A stretch of 64,000 nt of DNA from Lachnoclostridium sp. (GCA_023667185.1 JAMPAP010000003.1:1-64000), one strand, 5' to 3'; positions 17,631 to 26,978 are shown, numbered from the stretch's first letter. Notes: generated from the letters alone by a model not told the origin. Numbers and translations are program-made.

Positions 17631-19164
17631 CTTCGGCGAGGTTGATGAGGTAAGCTTTGGCTTTACCCGAGGGGTAGATGCCTCGGAGAATAAGGAGCTT
17701 CTCGTCATCGTCAGATTTCATCACTGACTTGTAAATCTTCTCGATATCCGATGCTGACTTGACGGCTATACGGTTGACCGAGGTGATGATGAAACCCTTC
17801 TGCACACCCGCATCGCGGAATTTGCCATCACTTACATCGACCACTTTGACGCCTGAAGATATGCGCAGATGAGAGCGGGTATCGTCATCAATAGCAGCAA
17901 ATTCAGCTCCAAGTGAGTCGAAAGTTCCGGGCTTGGTGACGGTGGTAGTACCATGATTGTTGAGAAGTTTAACGTCGGTGGTATAGCTCTTGTTGTCACG
18001 CAGATAGGTAACTGAGATTTTGTCACCGGGGCGGTATTTGGCCACTTGCTCCTGAAGCTGGGCTACATTGTCGGTATTCACTCCGTTGATGGCGGTTATC
18101 ACGTCGCCTTCCTTGATGCCTGCTTCCATTGCTGATGAGCGATCAACCACTCCGGCCACGAAGACGCCCTTGGTGGTAGCTTTGATATCGTGCTTCTTGG
18201 CGAGCTCGTTGGTCAGATCGGAGATTGATACTCCGAGAACGGCACGCTGTACGGCACCAAACTGGCGGATGTCACCCACTACTTTCTTAACAATAGAAGT
18301 AGGAATAGCAAAGGAATATCCGGCGTAATTGCCTGTCTGTGAATATATAGCGGTGTTGATGCCTATAAGCTCGCCATTAAGGTTTACAAGCGCGCCTCCT
18401 GAATTGCCGGGGTTGACGGCGGCATCAGTCTGGATATATGACTCTATCCCCATCGGGCGTGAATGAGTCACGCTTCCTATACTGCGGGCTTTGGCTGACA
18501 CGATGCCGGTGGTAACAGTTGAGGTGAAACCGAACGGATTACCGACGGCAAGCACCCATTCGCCCACTTTCAGCGACTCGCTGTCGCCCATAGGTATAAC
18601 GGGGAGATCTGAAGCATCGATCTTAATAAGTGCAAGGTCAGTGGTTGAGTCAGATCCAATAACGGTAGCGTCGAAAGTGCGGTTGTCGTTAAGGGTTATT
18701 TCAAGGCGTTCGGCATCCTCTACCACATGATTATTAGTCACGATATATCCATCCTCGCTGATGATCACGCCCGAGCCGAGGCCGGTCTGCTGTTGACGGG
18801 GTTCCTCGCGCTCTGAAGGTTGCTGCCGACGGCCGGGAGAGCCGAAGAAGTATTCGAAGAAGGGATCTGACATTATTCCGCCATCTGATCCTGAATAGCG
18901 GCTGCGTGGGGTGGCGAAGCTTTTGATGGACACCACGCCGTTGATGGTGCTCTCGGCAGCCTTGGTGAAGTCAGCATCATGACCGGTCAGAGGATCGGAT
19001 ACCTTATAGTAACCGGCATTAAGCGACTCGGCATCGTGGTTGACGATATTATCGGCCAGCTCAACCGGAGCAGACATAGCAGATTTCAGTGCAAAACAGG
19101 TCAAACCTGAACCAATTACTGCCGAAGCGGCAGATAGCAATACAATCTTTGTCGTTAATTTCAT
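17626..19164 (-). CDS. htrA: HtrA/DegP periplasmic serine protease
   Basis: The 512-residue protease-chaperone has a signal or anchor segment (about 5-30), a trypsin-like domain with catalytic His146 (TNNHVV), Asp176 (TTDLALI) and Ser255 (NPGNSGG), then two PDZ domains (about 300-390 and 415-505). A Gly/Gln/Arg-rich LA-loop (about 92-127) precedes the protease core, as in Bacteroidetes DegP. It should degrade or refold misfolded envelope proteins. It is monocistronic, with two overlapping candidate promoters. Its stop codon lies within repeat copy B. Confidence 0.94.
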   Translation of the reverse strand: MKLTTKIVLLSAASAVIGSGLTCFALKSAMSAPVELADNIVNHDAESLNAGYYKVSDPLTGHDADFTKAAESTINGVVSIKSFATPRSRYSGSDGGIMSDPFFEYFFGSPGRRQQPSEREEPRQQQTGLGSGVIISEDGYIVTNNHVVEDAERLEITLNDNRTFDATVIGSDSTTDLALIKIDASDLPVIPMGDSESLKVGEWVLAVGNPFGFTSTVTTGIVSAKARSIGSVTHSRPMGIESYIQTDAAVNPGNSGGALVNLNGELIGINTAIYSQTGNYAGYSFAIPTSIVKKVVGDIRQFGAVQRAVLGVSISDLTNELAKKHDIKATTKGVFVAGVVDRSSAMEAGIKEGDVITAINGVNTDNVAQLQEQVAKYRPGDKISVTYLRDNKSYTTDVKLLNNHGTTTVTKPGTFDSLGAEFAAIDDDTRSHLRISSGVKVVDVSDGKFRDAGVQKGFIITSVNRIAVKSASDIEKIYKSVMKSDDDEKLLILRGIYPSGKAKAYLINLAED

Positions 19165-19202
19165 AATGTGTATGAGTTGAGTGATGTTTATTATTATGAC
19201 GG

Positions 19203-19235
19203 CAAAAATAGTGCAATGTTACATCTGCAAAGTTA
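19203..19235 (-). promoter_or_regulatory. Candidate promoters of htrA
   Basis: Two perfect TAnnTTTG boxes occur on the minus strand: TATTTTTG (19203-19210) and TAACTTTG (19228-19235). The second also contributes a TTTG 17 bp upstream of the first. Either could drive htrA; I cannot choose between them. Confidence 0.45.
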
Positions 19236-19353
19236 AAAAATAACTAATCTTAATTAAATTTAAGTGTAAATTTAACATTTTAATAAAACGACGCCGATAC
19301 GTTAAAAAGCATTTAATTTCATGAATGATTATAGGAATTTCAGTTATAAGTTG

Positions 19354-19361
19354 TAAATTTG
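19354..19361 (+). promoter_or_regulatory. -7 box for the NlpC-AmgK-MurU operon
   Basis: TAAATTTG is a perfect TAnnTTTG box 20 bp before the ATG at 19382. No clear -33 TTTG is present at 20 bp. The closeness supports the start at 19382 rather than the longer frame from 19325, which would begin upstream of the promoter. Confidence 0.5.
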
Positions 19362-19381
19362 TTTGCCAACATCGTTATATC

Positions 19382-20179
19382 ATGACCTATCTTCATAAAT
19401 CTTTACATAGAAGCGTAATAGCTATATGCTCGCTCACTCTTGTCATCCTGACATCGTGTGGCGCGTCACGCACCGTAACAGCCTCATCATCAAAGTCAAA
19501 ACGCAGTGTGGAATATGTCAGCATCGAAAAGGGTACCGATCCCAGCTCTAACGCTCTGCTCTCCGAGGCAAAGAAATGGCTCGGTGTGCCTTATAAATAT
19601 GGTGGCACGGATCATAATGGGGTAGATTGCTCTGCGCTGGTCTTAAATGTATATCGTGATGCGCTGAATATCAAGCTGCCACGCTCATCACGCCAGCAGT
19701 TTGACTTCAGCAAAGGTATCTCTAAAAGCGAACTCATTCCGGGCGACTTGCTCTTTTTTGCGACTACTAAAGGGCGCAGCGATGTATCCCACGTCGGGAT
19801 GTATATAGGTGATGGCAAAATGGTTCATTCGTCAGCCTCTCAGGGCGTCATGGTCAGCCGTATAACAGAGGATTATTTCGTGAGAACTTTTGCCGGCGCC
19901 GGGCGTATCGAGAGCTATTATGCAATGGTGAACAAGAAGCGTAAAAAAGATAAGAAATCAGATAAAGCCACCGACCAAGAGCTGTTGCCGCCGTCACAAC
20001 CGTTTAAATTTGAGCCTGTAGCGTCTATTCCCTCAAAAAAAACGCCTGAAACCCCTGAAGCTATTGCTACAGCTATCGTCACCGGTTCACCTGAAATTTC
20101 AGCCGAGGAGGCAAGAATGCAAGTGCTTGATAATCTGATTGAACAAAAGATCGATTCAATATATTCCGCAGTAAAATGA
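19382..20179 (+). CDS. NlpC/P60 family lipoprotein peptidase
   Basis: Starting at MTYLHKSLHRS gives 265 aa with lipobox ILTSC (Cys26). The NlpC/P60 domain (about 57-180) carries catalytic Cys83 in GVDCSALV, His137 in SDVSHVGMY and a third polar residue further on (VHSS). Such enzymes cut the gamma-D-Glu-diaminopimelate bond in wall peptides. A Lys-rich tail (KKRKKDKKSDK) and an Ala/Glu-rich C-terminus follow. It overlaps the downstream kinase by 4 bp (ATGA), tying a wall hydrolase to wall-sugar salvage genes. It is anchored at the inner or outer membrane, facing the periplasm. Confidence 0.9.
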   Translation: MTYLHKSLHRSVIAICSLTLVILTSCGASRTVTASSSKSKRSVEYVSIEKGTDPSSNALLSEAKKWLGVPYKYGGTDHNGVDCSALVLNVYRDALNIKLPRSSRQQFDFSKGISKSELIPGDLLFFATTKGRSDVSHVGMYIGDGKMVHSSASQGVMVSRITEDYFVRTFAGAGRIESYYAMVNKKRKKDKKSDKATDQELLPPSQPFKFEPVASIPSKKTPETPEAIATAIVTGSPEISAEEARMQVLDNLIEQKIDSIYSAVK

Positions 20180-21582
20180 CAGATAAAGAGATCCTTACTG
20201 ATTTATATGTAAAGCTGACCGGTACAAGCCCGGAATCAATAACTAATATTAAGGGGAGCGGCTCTTCACGGCGCTATTATAGGATAGAAGGGCCGCGGCA
20301 AGTGATAGGTACTGTAGGTGATAATCTGAAAGAGAATGACGCATTTTGTGAAATATCTTACGCTATGCGTTTGTGTGATATGAATGCACCGGAGGTACTT
20401 GTAAGAAGTGACGACGGTATGGCATATCTTCAGACGGACTGTGGAAAGAAGTCTCTATTTGATTGCCTTGACAGAATGGACTTGCTCGAGCGCACTATGA
20501 AGCAGCTTGTAGAAGCACAATATGTTGCAGGACGGATGGTGGATCACCGCAAGTGCTATCCGGCTCAAACATTTGATGCCAAGTCGATTATGTGGGATCT
20601 GAACTATTTCAAATATTGCTTTCTAAAGTTTACGGGAATCGACTTTGACGAGGCGGCCTTAGAAGAGGATTTTGATAAAATGGCTTCACGATTGAAATAC
20701 AATGATCGTGACAGAATTTTTATGCTGCGTGATTTCCAGTCGAGAAATGTTTTGATCGACGATGACGAAAATATAACGTTCATAGATTTCCAGGGCGGAC
20801 GTCGCGGCCCCGCTCTCTACGATGTAGCATCCTTTCTGTGGCAGGCAAGAGCCGGATTCACCCCAGAGCAGCGCCACCATCTGATAGATGTATATCTTGA
20901 TGCCGTGTCACAATATGTTGATATTGACCGTGATGAAGCCATCAATCAGTTGAATGAATATGTGCTCCTGCGTAGATTACAGACCCTCGGAGCTTATGGA
21001 TTCCGCGGACTGTTTGAACGTAAGTCTCACTTTATCAATAGTATAGAGCCCGCATTGGATAGCCTGCGCGATTCCCTCTATCTTTATGCCGATACTTATC
21101 CTTATCTTACATCGGTGCTCGACAGGATGATAGATGCATATCGTCAGAAATATGGTTATACGCCTACTGACAAATTGACAGTCATAGTCAGCAGCTTTTC
21201 ATATAAGAATGGTATTCCGGAGGATATGTCGGGCAACGGTGGAGGATTTGTTTTCGACTGTCGGGGTATTCCTAATCCCGGACGATATGCTGAATATAAG
21301 CAACTTACGGGAATGGATGCTCCCGTGATCAAATTTCTTGAGGAGCATGATGATGTGGCCGAATTTATAGGAGAAGCCGAAAAAATTGTGGATATCAGCG
21401 TAAAAACTTATCTCGAGCGTGGCTTCACATCACTGGTCGTGAATTTCGGATGCACCGGCGGACAGCATCGCAGCGTATACTGTGCCGAACAAATGGCCAA
21501 GCATATAAACCAATACTTTAATGTAGATGTAAGGCTTCAGCATCGTGAGCAATGTGTAGATAAACTATTGACTGCCAAATGA
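20176..21582 (+). CDS. AmgK-like sugar kinase fused to a RapZ C-terminal domain
   Basis: Residues 1-320 are an aminoglycoside-phosphotransferase-fold kinase: nucleotide loop GSGSSRRYYRI (28-37), catalytic loop MLRDFQSRNVLI (Asp186, Asn191) and IDFQGG (Asp204). This matches AmgK, the anomeric kinase for N-acetylmuramate and GlcNAc in wall recycling. Residues 333-463 match the C-terminal domain of RapZ (VIVSSFSYKNGIP, FDCRGIPNPGR, NFGCTGGQHRSV), which in enterobacteria senses glucosamine-6-phosphate and controls GlmS. The N-terminal P-loop half of RapZ is absent. Overlaps of 4 bp with both neighbours and the following MurU-like gene strongly support a salvage role. The fused domain may let sugar-phosphate levels control the kinase; that part is inference. 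Confidence 0.85.
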   Translation: MTDKEILTDLYVKLTGTSPESITNIKGSGSSRRYYRIEGPRQVIGTVGDNLKENDAFCEISYAMRLCDMNAPEVLVRSDDGMAYLQTDCGKKSLFDCLDRMDLLERTMKQLVEAQYVAGRMVDHRKCYPAQTFDAKSIMWDLNYFKYCFLKFTGIDFDEAALEEDFDKMASRLKYNDRDRIFMLRDFQSRNVLIDDDENITFIDFQGGRRGPALYDVASFLWQARAGFTPEQRHHLIDVYLDAVSQYVDIDRDEAINQLNEYVLLRRLQTLGAYGFRGLFERKSHFINSIEPALDSLRDSLYLYADTYPYLTSVLDRMIDAYRQKYGYTPTDKLTVIVSSFSYKNGIPEDMSGNGGGFVFDCRGIPNPGRYAEYKQLTGMDAPVIKFLEEHDDVAEFIGEAEKIVDISVKTYLERGFTSLVVNFGCTGGQHRSVYCAEQMAKHINQYFNVDVRLQHREQCVDKLLTAK

Positions 21583-22325
21583 AAGCCGTAATCTTTGCTG
21601 CCGGATTAGGGACGCGGTTGCGCCCATTGACTGACAATACGCCCAAGGCTCTTGTAGAAGTTGCTGGACAGCCGATGCTCAAGCGAGTCATTGAAAAACT
21701 GAAGGCATCAGGCGTGGATTATTTCATAATAAATGTGCACCATTTTGCCGACAAGATCAAAAGCTATCTGGAAGAAAACTCTAATTTCGGAGTAAAAATA
21801 ATAGTAAGCGACGAATCAGACCATCTACTCGAAACCGGTGGCGGATTGCTGAAAATCAGAGAGTTGCTTGACACCGACAACGAGCCCTTCATAGTGCACA
21901 ACTCTGATATCCTTACTGACTTCGATATTACTGAGATGCTCAGCCGTCATCATGATCGTAAAAATGATGTAACGCTGATGGTTAACGACAGGAATTCGTC
22001 GCGCAAGCTACTATTTGACCATGATTTGCGACTGCGAGCCTGGACTAATCTAATCACCGGCGAGATTAGACCTCAAGGTGTCGACATATCGGCCATGAGT
22101 GCCTTATCATTTGGCGGTGTGCACATTATCAATCCTGAGAGATTTTATCCGCTCCTTGCATCTTACACTTCCGAAAGTAAATTCTCAATCACCCCCTTCT
22201 ACGTAGATCGCTTTAATGAGCTTAAAATCAATGCTTACATCCCCGTTGACGCAAACTATGGCTGGTTTGACATCGGCACCATCGAGAAGCTGCGCAATGC
22301 CGAAGCCTACCTGAGGAATAAATAA
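21579..22325 (+). CDS. murU: MurU-like nucleotidyltransferase
   Basis: The 248-residue GT-A enzyme has VIFAAGLGTRLRPLTD (4-19), PKALVEVAGQP and the acidic metal site HNSDILTD (about 107). It is the length of MurU, which makes UDP-MurNAc from MurNAc-1-phosphate and UTP. Its 4-bp overlap with the AmgK-like gene makes the MurU assignment much more likely than a generic glucose-1-phosphate enzyme. With AmgK it would bypass de novo MurA/MurB steps and reclaim wall sugar, as shown in Pseudomonas and proposed for Tannerella. The C-terminal third has no hexapeptide repeats. Confidence 0.85.
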   Translation: MKAVIFAAGLGTRLRPLTDNTPKALVEVAGQPMLKRVIEKLKASGVDYFIINVHHFADKIKSYLEENSNFGVKIIVSDESDHLLETGGGLLKIRELLDTDNEPFIVHNSDILTDFDITEMLSRHHDRKNDVTLMVNDRNSSRKLLFDHDLRLRAWTNLITGEIRPQGVDISAMSALSFGGVHIINPERFYPLLASYTSESKFSITPFYVDRFNELKINAYIPVDANYGWFDIGTIEKLRNAEAYLRNK

Positions 22326-22406
22326 AAATTTCGTAGGCTTTAATTATTATTGTAGCTATTGGGAAAATTGGGATTGTTGGGAATATTCCCATGATTCCCA
22401 TCTCTC
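22326..22406. terminator. Imperfect bidirectional hairpin between murU and menD
   Basis: This 81-bp gap holds several GGGA/TCCC blocks. GGGATTGTTGGGAA and TTCCCATGATTCCC pair at 11 of 14 positions across a short loop centred near 22387. It probably ends both converging operons. Confidence 0.5.
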
Positions 22407-22424
22407 TTTTAATCGTCACTTAAT
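22407..22424 (+). repeat. Dispersed palindromic repeat, copy C (tail only)
   Basis: The 18-bp tail TTTTAATCGTCACTTAAT matches copies A and B. As in copy B, it overlaps a stop codon: the menD TAA at 22420-22422 is inside it. Confidence 0.55.
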
Positions 22425-24102
22425 CAAAGTAGCGTTTCAGAATGTCGGCGCTGTATTCGGGCGGAGTGTGGATAGCGAGCAGGGCAGGACGCTCTTGCTC
22501 ATCCATAAATTGCGGCAGTGCATTGAGCAGCTCAGCTTCGTCAGATGCCTCAAAATAGCTGATATTGTAAGCCTCGGCAATCTTCATCAGTGGCAAGTTC
22601 ATGCAGGAGGAGAAAAATCTTTCGCGCCCGGGAATGTCGGCAGTAGATTTTACGAAACGGAATATGCCACCACCGTTGTTATCTATCACCACCATTTTAA
22701 ATCGAGGTGACATTAGTTTTGATGATAGCGCTGAGAGATCGTATTGAAAGCTCATATCGCCGCTTAGAAGCACGGTTATTCCGTCGTGAACCACTGATGC
22801 GCCAAGAGCAGTAGAGGTAGAGCCGTCGATACCGCTCACACCACGATTGCAATGCACATCCTTGAATCCCAGATAGCCAAATAGCTGGGAGTAGCGTATC
22901 GGCGTGCCGTTAGAAAAATGAAGTGATGGTGTATATTTATGTAAGAAGCCAAGTGTTAAGTCAAAAGCTTTCATGTCTGACCATCTGACGCGTTCTACAT
23001 ACTCCTTGTGGCTCCATAGCGCTTGGTCGTAAAGACGCTTCCATCTAATGCAATAATCGCTTTCGGCTTCCGTTAACATCTCGATTCTATCATAAATGGC
23101 TCCGAAAACCTCTACCGGATCACAGTTCAGGGTAAGGGAAAGGTGACGGAAACAGTCGACAAGATGTTCGCTTCGGCCTATATGCCAATGCCGGATATTA
23201 TGGCAACCTCTAACGAACTCTTTGATTTTGCGGGATATAAGAGCACCACCTATGGTTATTACAAGATCTGGCCGGTATGCCTCATCCATCTCCGGCAGTA
23301 GGCGGAGCACAAGGTCAATGGCCGGAATAATGTTACCCGATGTCGTCACATTTGCCACAGTCTCAGTTAGCACGACTATATTATCCCGCTCTGACATTTT
23401 GCCAAGAATCCTTGATATTACCGGGCTATGCTGCATAAATCCGGCGATGATCATTACTCGTGGCGAGGAGGCAATTGCCTCGGCATACGGAGAGATTTCT
23501 CCGATAGAAATTTTTTCAGCAAATGCTTCTTTAACTACTTTGAAATCAGGGAGAGCGGTGTCAATGGAGTTACCTAACGGAGCGTCAATGCGGATGTTGA
23601 TATGTACCGGACCTTTGCGGCCACGCATCGCTATGATAAGTGCATCGTTGATAAGGCGTCCGGCCATCCACTGATCGTCACGCTCGGGAATACGTGCCGG
23701 AATGTCGCAGGTGGTCTTGACAAAATTGGCGAGTGCTCCCGGCTGACGGATGGTCTGAGAATCATCCTGATCAATCCATTCAAGAGGTCGGTCAGCTGAC
23801 ACGACAATAAGTGGCAATCCTTCATAAAAAGCCTCGGCAACTGCCGGAGCATAGTTAAGAAGGGCAGTGCCGCTGGTGCACACGATGGCTACCGGTTGAT
23901 GTGACTCCCGGATCATGCCGAGGGCGATGAATGCAGCAGAGCGTTCGTCTATGACCATTGACATTGTGATAGACTGGCGGCTCGATAGTGCAAGTAGTAA
24001 CGGGGCGTTACGTGACCCGGGAGAGGCCACTACGCGCTTTATACCGTGGCTTTCGAGCAACTCGGCGAGGATGTTGCAGTTGAGCTTGTCAGTTGTCACC
24101 AT
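22420..24102 (-). CDS. menD: MenD, SEPHCHC synthase of menaquinone biosynthesis
   Basis: This 560-residue ThDP enzyme condenses isochorismate with 2-oxoglutarate. Landmarks are SPGSRNAPL (about 31-39), the ThDP glutamate region IDERSAAF (about 52-59), CTSGTALLNY and the C-terminal ThDP-Mg motif LLSGDMSFQYDLSAL...VVIDNNGGGIF. Length is normal. No other men genes lie in the window. Its start overlaps nrdG by 14 bp, so menaquinone synthesis is coupled to the anaerobic ribonucleotide reductase genes. The stop codon is inside repeat copy C. Confidence 0.95.
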   Translation of the reverse strand: MVTTDKLNCNILAELLESHGIKRVVASPGSRNAPLLLALSSRQSITMSMVIDERSAAFIALGMIRESHQPVAIVCTSGTALLNYAPAVAEAFYEGLPLIVVSADRPLEWIDQDDSQTIRQPGALANFVKTTCDIPARIPERDDQWMAGRLINDALIIAMRGRKGPVHINIRIDAPLGNSIDTALPDFKVVKEAFAEKISIGEISPYAEAIASSPRVMIIAGFMQHSPVISRILGKMSERDNIVVLTETVANVTTSGNIIPAIDLVLRLLPEMDEAYRPDLVITIGGALISRKIKEFVRGCHNIRHWHIGRSEHLVDCFRHLSLTLNCDPVEVFGAIYDRIEMLTEAESDYCIRWKRLYDQALWSHKEYVERVRWSDMKAFDLTLGFLHKYTPSLHFSNGTPIRYSQLFGYLGFKDVHCNRGVSGIDGSTSTALGASVVHDGITVLLSGDMSFQYDLSALSSKLMSPRFKMVVIDNNGGGIFRFVKSTADIPGRERFFSSCMNLPLMKIAEAYNISYFEASDEAELLNALPQFMDEQERPALLAIHTPPEYSADILKRYFD

Positions 24103-24571
24103 ACGTTACTATGGAGGATGTTTCAAGAGATCGCTTTACATCTACAAGTCGCTGGTTAGCTGACCCTCGGAATCGCAACTTCACATCGCGCTGTGACTCT
24201 ACATACGGCCCGTCGACCACAACATCAGCATAGTCAAGAATGCGCCTTAGTGACTCGTCTTTGACGATTTCCTCAAAACAGAATCCCGTGTAACACCACA
24301 ATGTATATCCGCTCTCTTTTACTGTTTTGGCCAAAGGAAGAACTTCGTCGAGAGAATACAGCGGGTCACCTCCGGTGAAGGTTACGTTGAAACCGTTATC
24401 GTTAATTACAGTCATTACTTCGCTGACTGTCATCTTTCTGCCGCCTTCCATATCCCATGACTGCGGATTATGGCAGCCGGGACACTTATGGTGGCATCCG
24501 GCAAAATAGATGGCGGTCCGGAGTCCCGGACCGTCAACTGATGTTCCTTCTACAATATCGAGAATACGCAT
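24089..24571 (-). CDS. nrdG: Anaerobic ribonucleotide reductase activating enzyme
   Basis: The ATG at 24571 (MRILDIVEGTSVDGPG, 160 aa) is preferred over an in-frame TTG three codons upstream. The protein is a small radical-SAM activase: its [4Fe-4S] motif CHHKCPGC has C-x3-C-x2-C spacing, followed by NPQSWD and GGDPLY. It generates the glycyl radical on NrdD. It follows nrdD by 15 bp and overlaps menD by 14 bp. Confidence 0.95.
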   Translation of the reverse strand: MRILDIVEGTSVDGPGLRTAIYFAGCHHKCPGCHNPQSWDMEGGRKMTVSEVMTVINDNGFNVTFTGGDPLYSLDEVLPLAKTVKESGYTLWCYTGFCFEEIVKDESLRRILDYADVVVDGPYVESQRDVKLRFRGSANQRLVDVKRSLETSSIVTYGDN

Positions 24572-24586
24572 TGTGAGCAAGCTGAA

Positions 24587-26794
24587 TTATTTATGAACCA
24601 CGCGGTCGCGGAGCTCGGCAAGCTTGGCATTGTTCCAGCGATCAGTAGTACCTACGAGATAGCCGGTGATGCGCTGCAGGCAGTCGATATTGTGGCTGTG
24701 ACATTCAGGACACTCGGTGAGATTTTCCTGAGCATCCTCATAGCCGCAGTCCATGCAGCGATTGCGGTTATGATTTACCGATCCGTAGCCGATGTTGTAT
24801 TTATCGATAAGGTCTACAATATCAGCGATAGCTTCGGGATTGTGGGTCGCATCGCCATCAATTTCCACATAGAATATATGACCGCCGCCGGTGAGCTCAT
24901 GGTAGGGAGCTTCGATTTTAGCCTTATGGCGCGGCGAGCATTTGTAATATACGGGTACGTGGTTGGAGTTGGTATAATAAATCTTGTCAGTGACGCCCGG
25001 GATTATGCCGAAAGAGCGGCGGTCACGTGAAGTGAATTTGCCGGAAAGTCCTTCGGCCGGTGTAGCCAATACTGAGAAGTTATGCTGGTATTTCTCCGAG
25101 AATTCGTTGATACGCGAGCGCATGTGTGACACGATGCGCAGGCCGAGTTTCTGAGCTTCCTCGCTTTCGCCGTGATGCTTGCCGGTAAGAGCTATCAGAC
25201 ATTCGGCCAATCCGATGAATCCGATACCGAGTGTGCCTTGGTTTATGACAGATTCGATGGTGTCATCCGGGCCAAGTTTTTCAGCTCCAATCCAAAGACG
25301 TGACATCAGCAACGGGAATTGTTTTACCTTGGCGGTTTTCTGGAAGTTGTAACGGTCACAGAGCTGGCGGGCTGTGATGTCGAGGATTTCATCAAGTTTC
25401 TTGAAGAAGCGGTCAATACGCTCCTCCTTGTCGATGATGTTCATGCACTCGATGGCGATGCGCACGATATTGATTGTAGAGAAGCTGAGATTGCCGCGTC
25501 CGATCGAAGTCTTTTCGCCGAATCGGTTCTCAAACACGCGGGTGCGGCATCCCATTGTGGCTACTTCATATTTATAGCGCTCGGGGTCATCAGCTTTCCA
25601 TTTCTCGTGATAATTATAAGTGGCGTCGAGGTTCACGAAGTTGGGGAAGAAGCGTCGGGCTGTAACCTTGCAGGCAAGTTTGTAGAGATCATAGTTAGGA
25701 TCTTCCGGGAGGTAATTCACTCCGCGTTTCTTTTTCCATATCTGGATAGGAAAGATGGCTGTTGCGCCGTTTCCTACGCCCTCGTAGGTGGAGTGAAGAA
25801 GTTCGCGGATGATGCATCGTCCCTCGGCCGAAGTATCAGTACCGTAGTTGATCGACGAGAAAACCACTTGATTGCCACCGCGGGAATGGATGGTGTTCAT
25901 ATTGTGGATAAACGCTTCCATGGCCTGATGTACGCGCGATACGGTGCGGTTCACGGCGTGCTGGACGAAGCGTTCGTCGCCTTCAAGATTATCGAGACCT
26001 TTCTTTGTATAATCAGTCAGCGGTGTGTTGTAAAGATGTGATAGATCCTTGCCTGAGAGTGATTCAAGATTCTTAACCTCCTCAATGAAAGAGCTGCGCA
26101 CAAACGGTGCAAGATAGAAGTCAAATGCCGGTATGGCCTGGCCACCGTGCATCTCATTCTGTGCGGTCTCAAGAGAAATACACCCTATGATACTTGCCGT
26201 CTCGATACGCTTAGCCGGGCGTGATTCTCCATGACCGGCAACGAAGCCGTTGCGCAGGATGTTCTCGAGCGGATGCTGCACGCAGGTGAGCGACTTGGTG
26301 GGGTAGTAGTCCTTGTCGTGGATATGGAGGTAACCGTTGCGGACGGCATCGCGAGCCTCGGGCGACAGCAGATAGTCGTCGACGAAGGGTTTGGTGGTCT
26401 CACTGGCAAACTTCATCATCATTCCGGCGGGAGAATCCGTGTTCATATTGGCATTCTCGCGGGTGATATCATTGTTTTTAGCCTCGATGATTTCGAGGAA
26501 CATATCGCGGGTCTTGGCGCGGCGGGCTATGCTGCGCTGGTCACGGTAAGCGATATAACGCTTGGCTACCTCTTTGCGGGGGCTCTTCATGAGCTCATAT
26601 TCCACACGGTCTTGAATAGCCTCCACCGACATTTGCTGCTCGCCATTCATGCCTATGCGGTCAGTGATGCGGGAGATCAACGCTTCGTCTTCGCCCATCT
26701 CGGTGGTGAGCATGGCCTTGCGGATGGCAGCCTTGATTTTTTCTTCGTTGTAGCCTACGACACGTCCGTCGCGCTTTATCACAGTCTGGATCAT
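24587..26794 (-). CDS. nrdD: Anaerobic ribonucleoside-triphosphate reductase
   Basis: The 735-residue class III reductase makes dNTPs without oxygen. Seen are an N-terminal ATP-cone (about 1-95), the long barrel domain, a C-terminal zinc site (CMDCG...CPECH) and the glycyl-radical region RITGYLVGTTDRWN near the end. It is the first gene of nrdD-nrdG-menD, with a promoter about 80 bp upstream. The length is normal, and the pairing with nrdG confirms the assignment. Confidence 0.96.
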   Translation of the reverse strand: MIQTVIKRDGRVVGYNEEKIKAAIRKAMLTTEMGEDEALISRITDRIGMNGEQQMSVEAIQDRVEYELMKSPRKEVAKRYIAYRDQRSIARRAKTRDMFLEIIEAKNNDITRENANMNTDSPAGMMMKFASETTKPFVDDYLLSPEARDAVRNGYLHIHDKDYYPTKSLTCVQHPLENILRNGFVAGHGESRPAKRIETASIIGCISLETAQNEMHGGQAIPAFDFYLAPFVRSSFIEEVKNLESLSGKDLSHLYNTPLTDYTKKGLDNLEGDERFVQHAVNRTVSRVHQAMEAFIHNMNTIHSRGGNQVVFSSINYGTDTSAEGRCIIRELLHSTYEGVGNGATAIFPIQIWKKKRGVNYLPEDPNYDLYKLACKVTARRFFPNFVNLDATYNYHEKWKADDPERYKYEVATMGCRTRVFENRFGEKTSIGRGNLSFSTINIVRIAIECMNIIDKEERIDRFFKKLDEILDITARQLCDRYNFQKTAKVKQFPLLMSRLWIGAEKLGPDDTIESVINQGTLGIGFIGLAECLIALTGKHHGESEEAQKLGLRIVSHMRSRINEFSEKYQHNFSVLATPAEGLSGKFTSRDRRSFGIIPGVTDKIYYTNSNHVPVYYKCSPRHKAKIEAPYHELTGGGHIFYVEIDGDATHNPEAIADIVDLIDKYNIGYGSVNHNRNRCMDCGYEDAQENLTECPECHSHNIDCLQRITGYLVGTTDRWNNAKLAELRDRVVHK

Positions 26795-26872
26795 TTTGGG
26801 TAATGAGGGATTAGAGAGAAATATTTTTATTAGATTAAATTATCAGATAAGAAGATATCGTTTTAGCGATGA

Positions 26873-26903
26873 CAAAGGTATATAAAATTTAGCATCTGAC
26901 AAT
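26873..26903 (-). promoter_or_regulatory. Promoter of the nrdD-nrdG-menD operon
   Basis: The -7 box TACCTTTG (26873-26880) is perfect; ATTG (26900-26903) lies 19 bp upstream as a three-of-four -33 match. The predicted leader is about 70 nt. Confidence 0.6.
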
Positions 26904-26978
26904 AGTGAAAATCCGTTTTGGATAACTTTTATGTAGTTAAAAAATGTTTATTGTCTGAATGTCAACGGTATATAAAAA

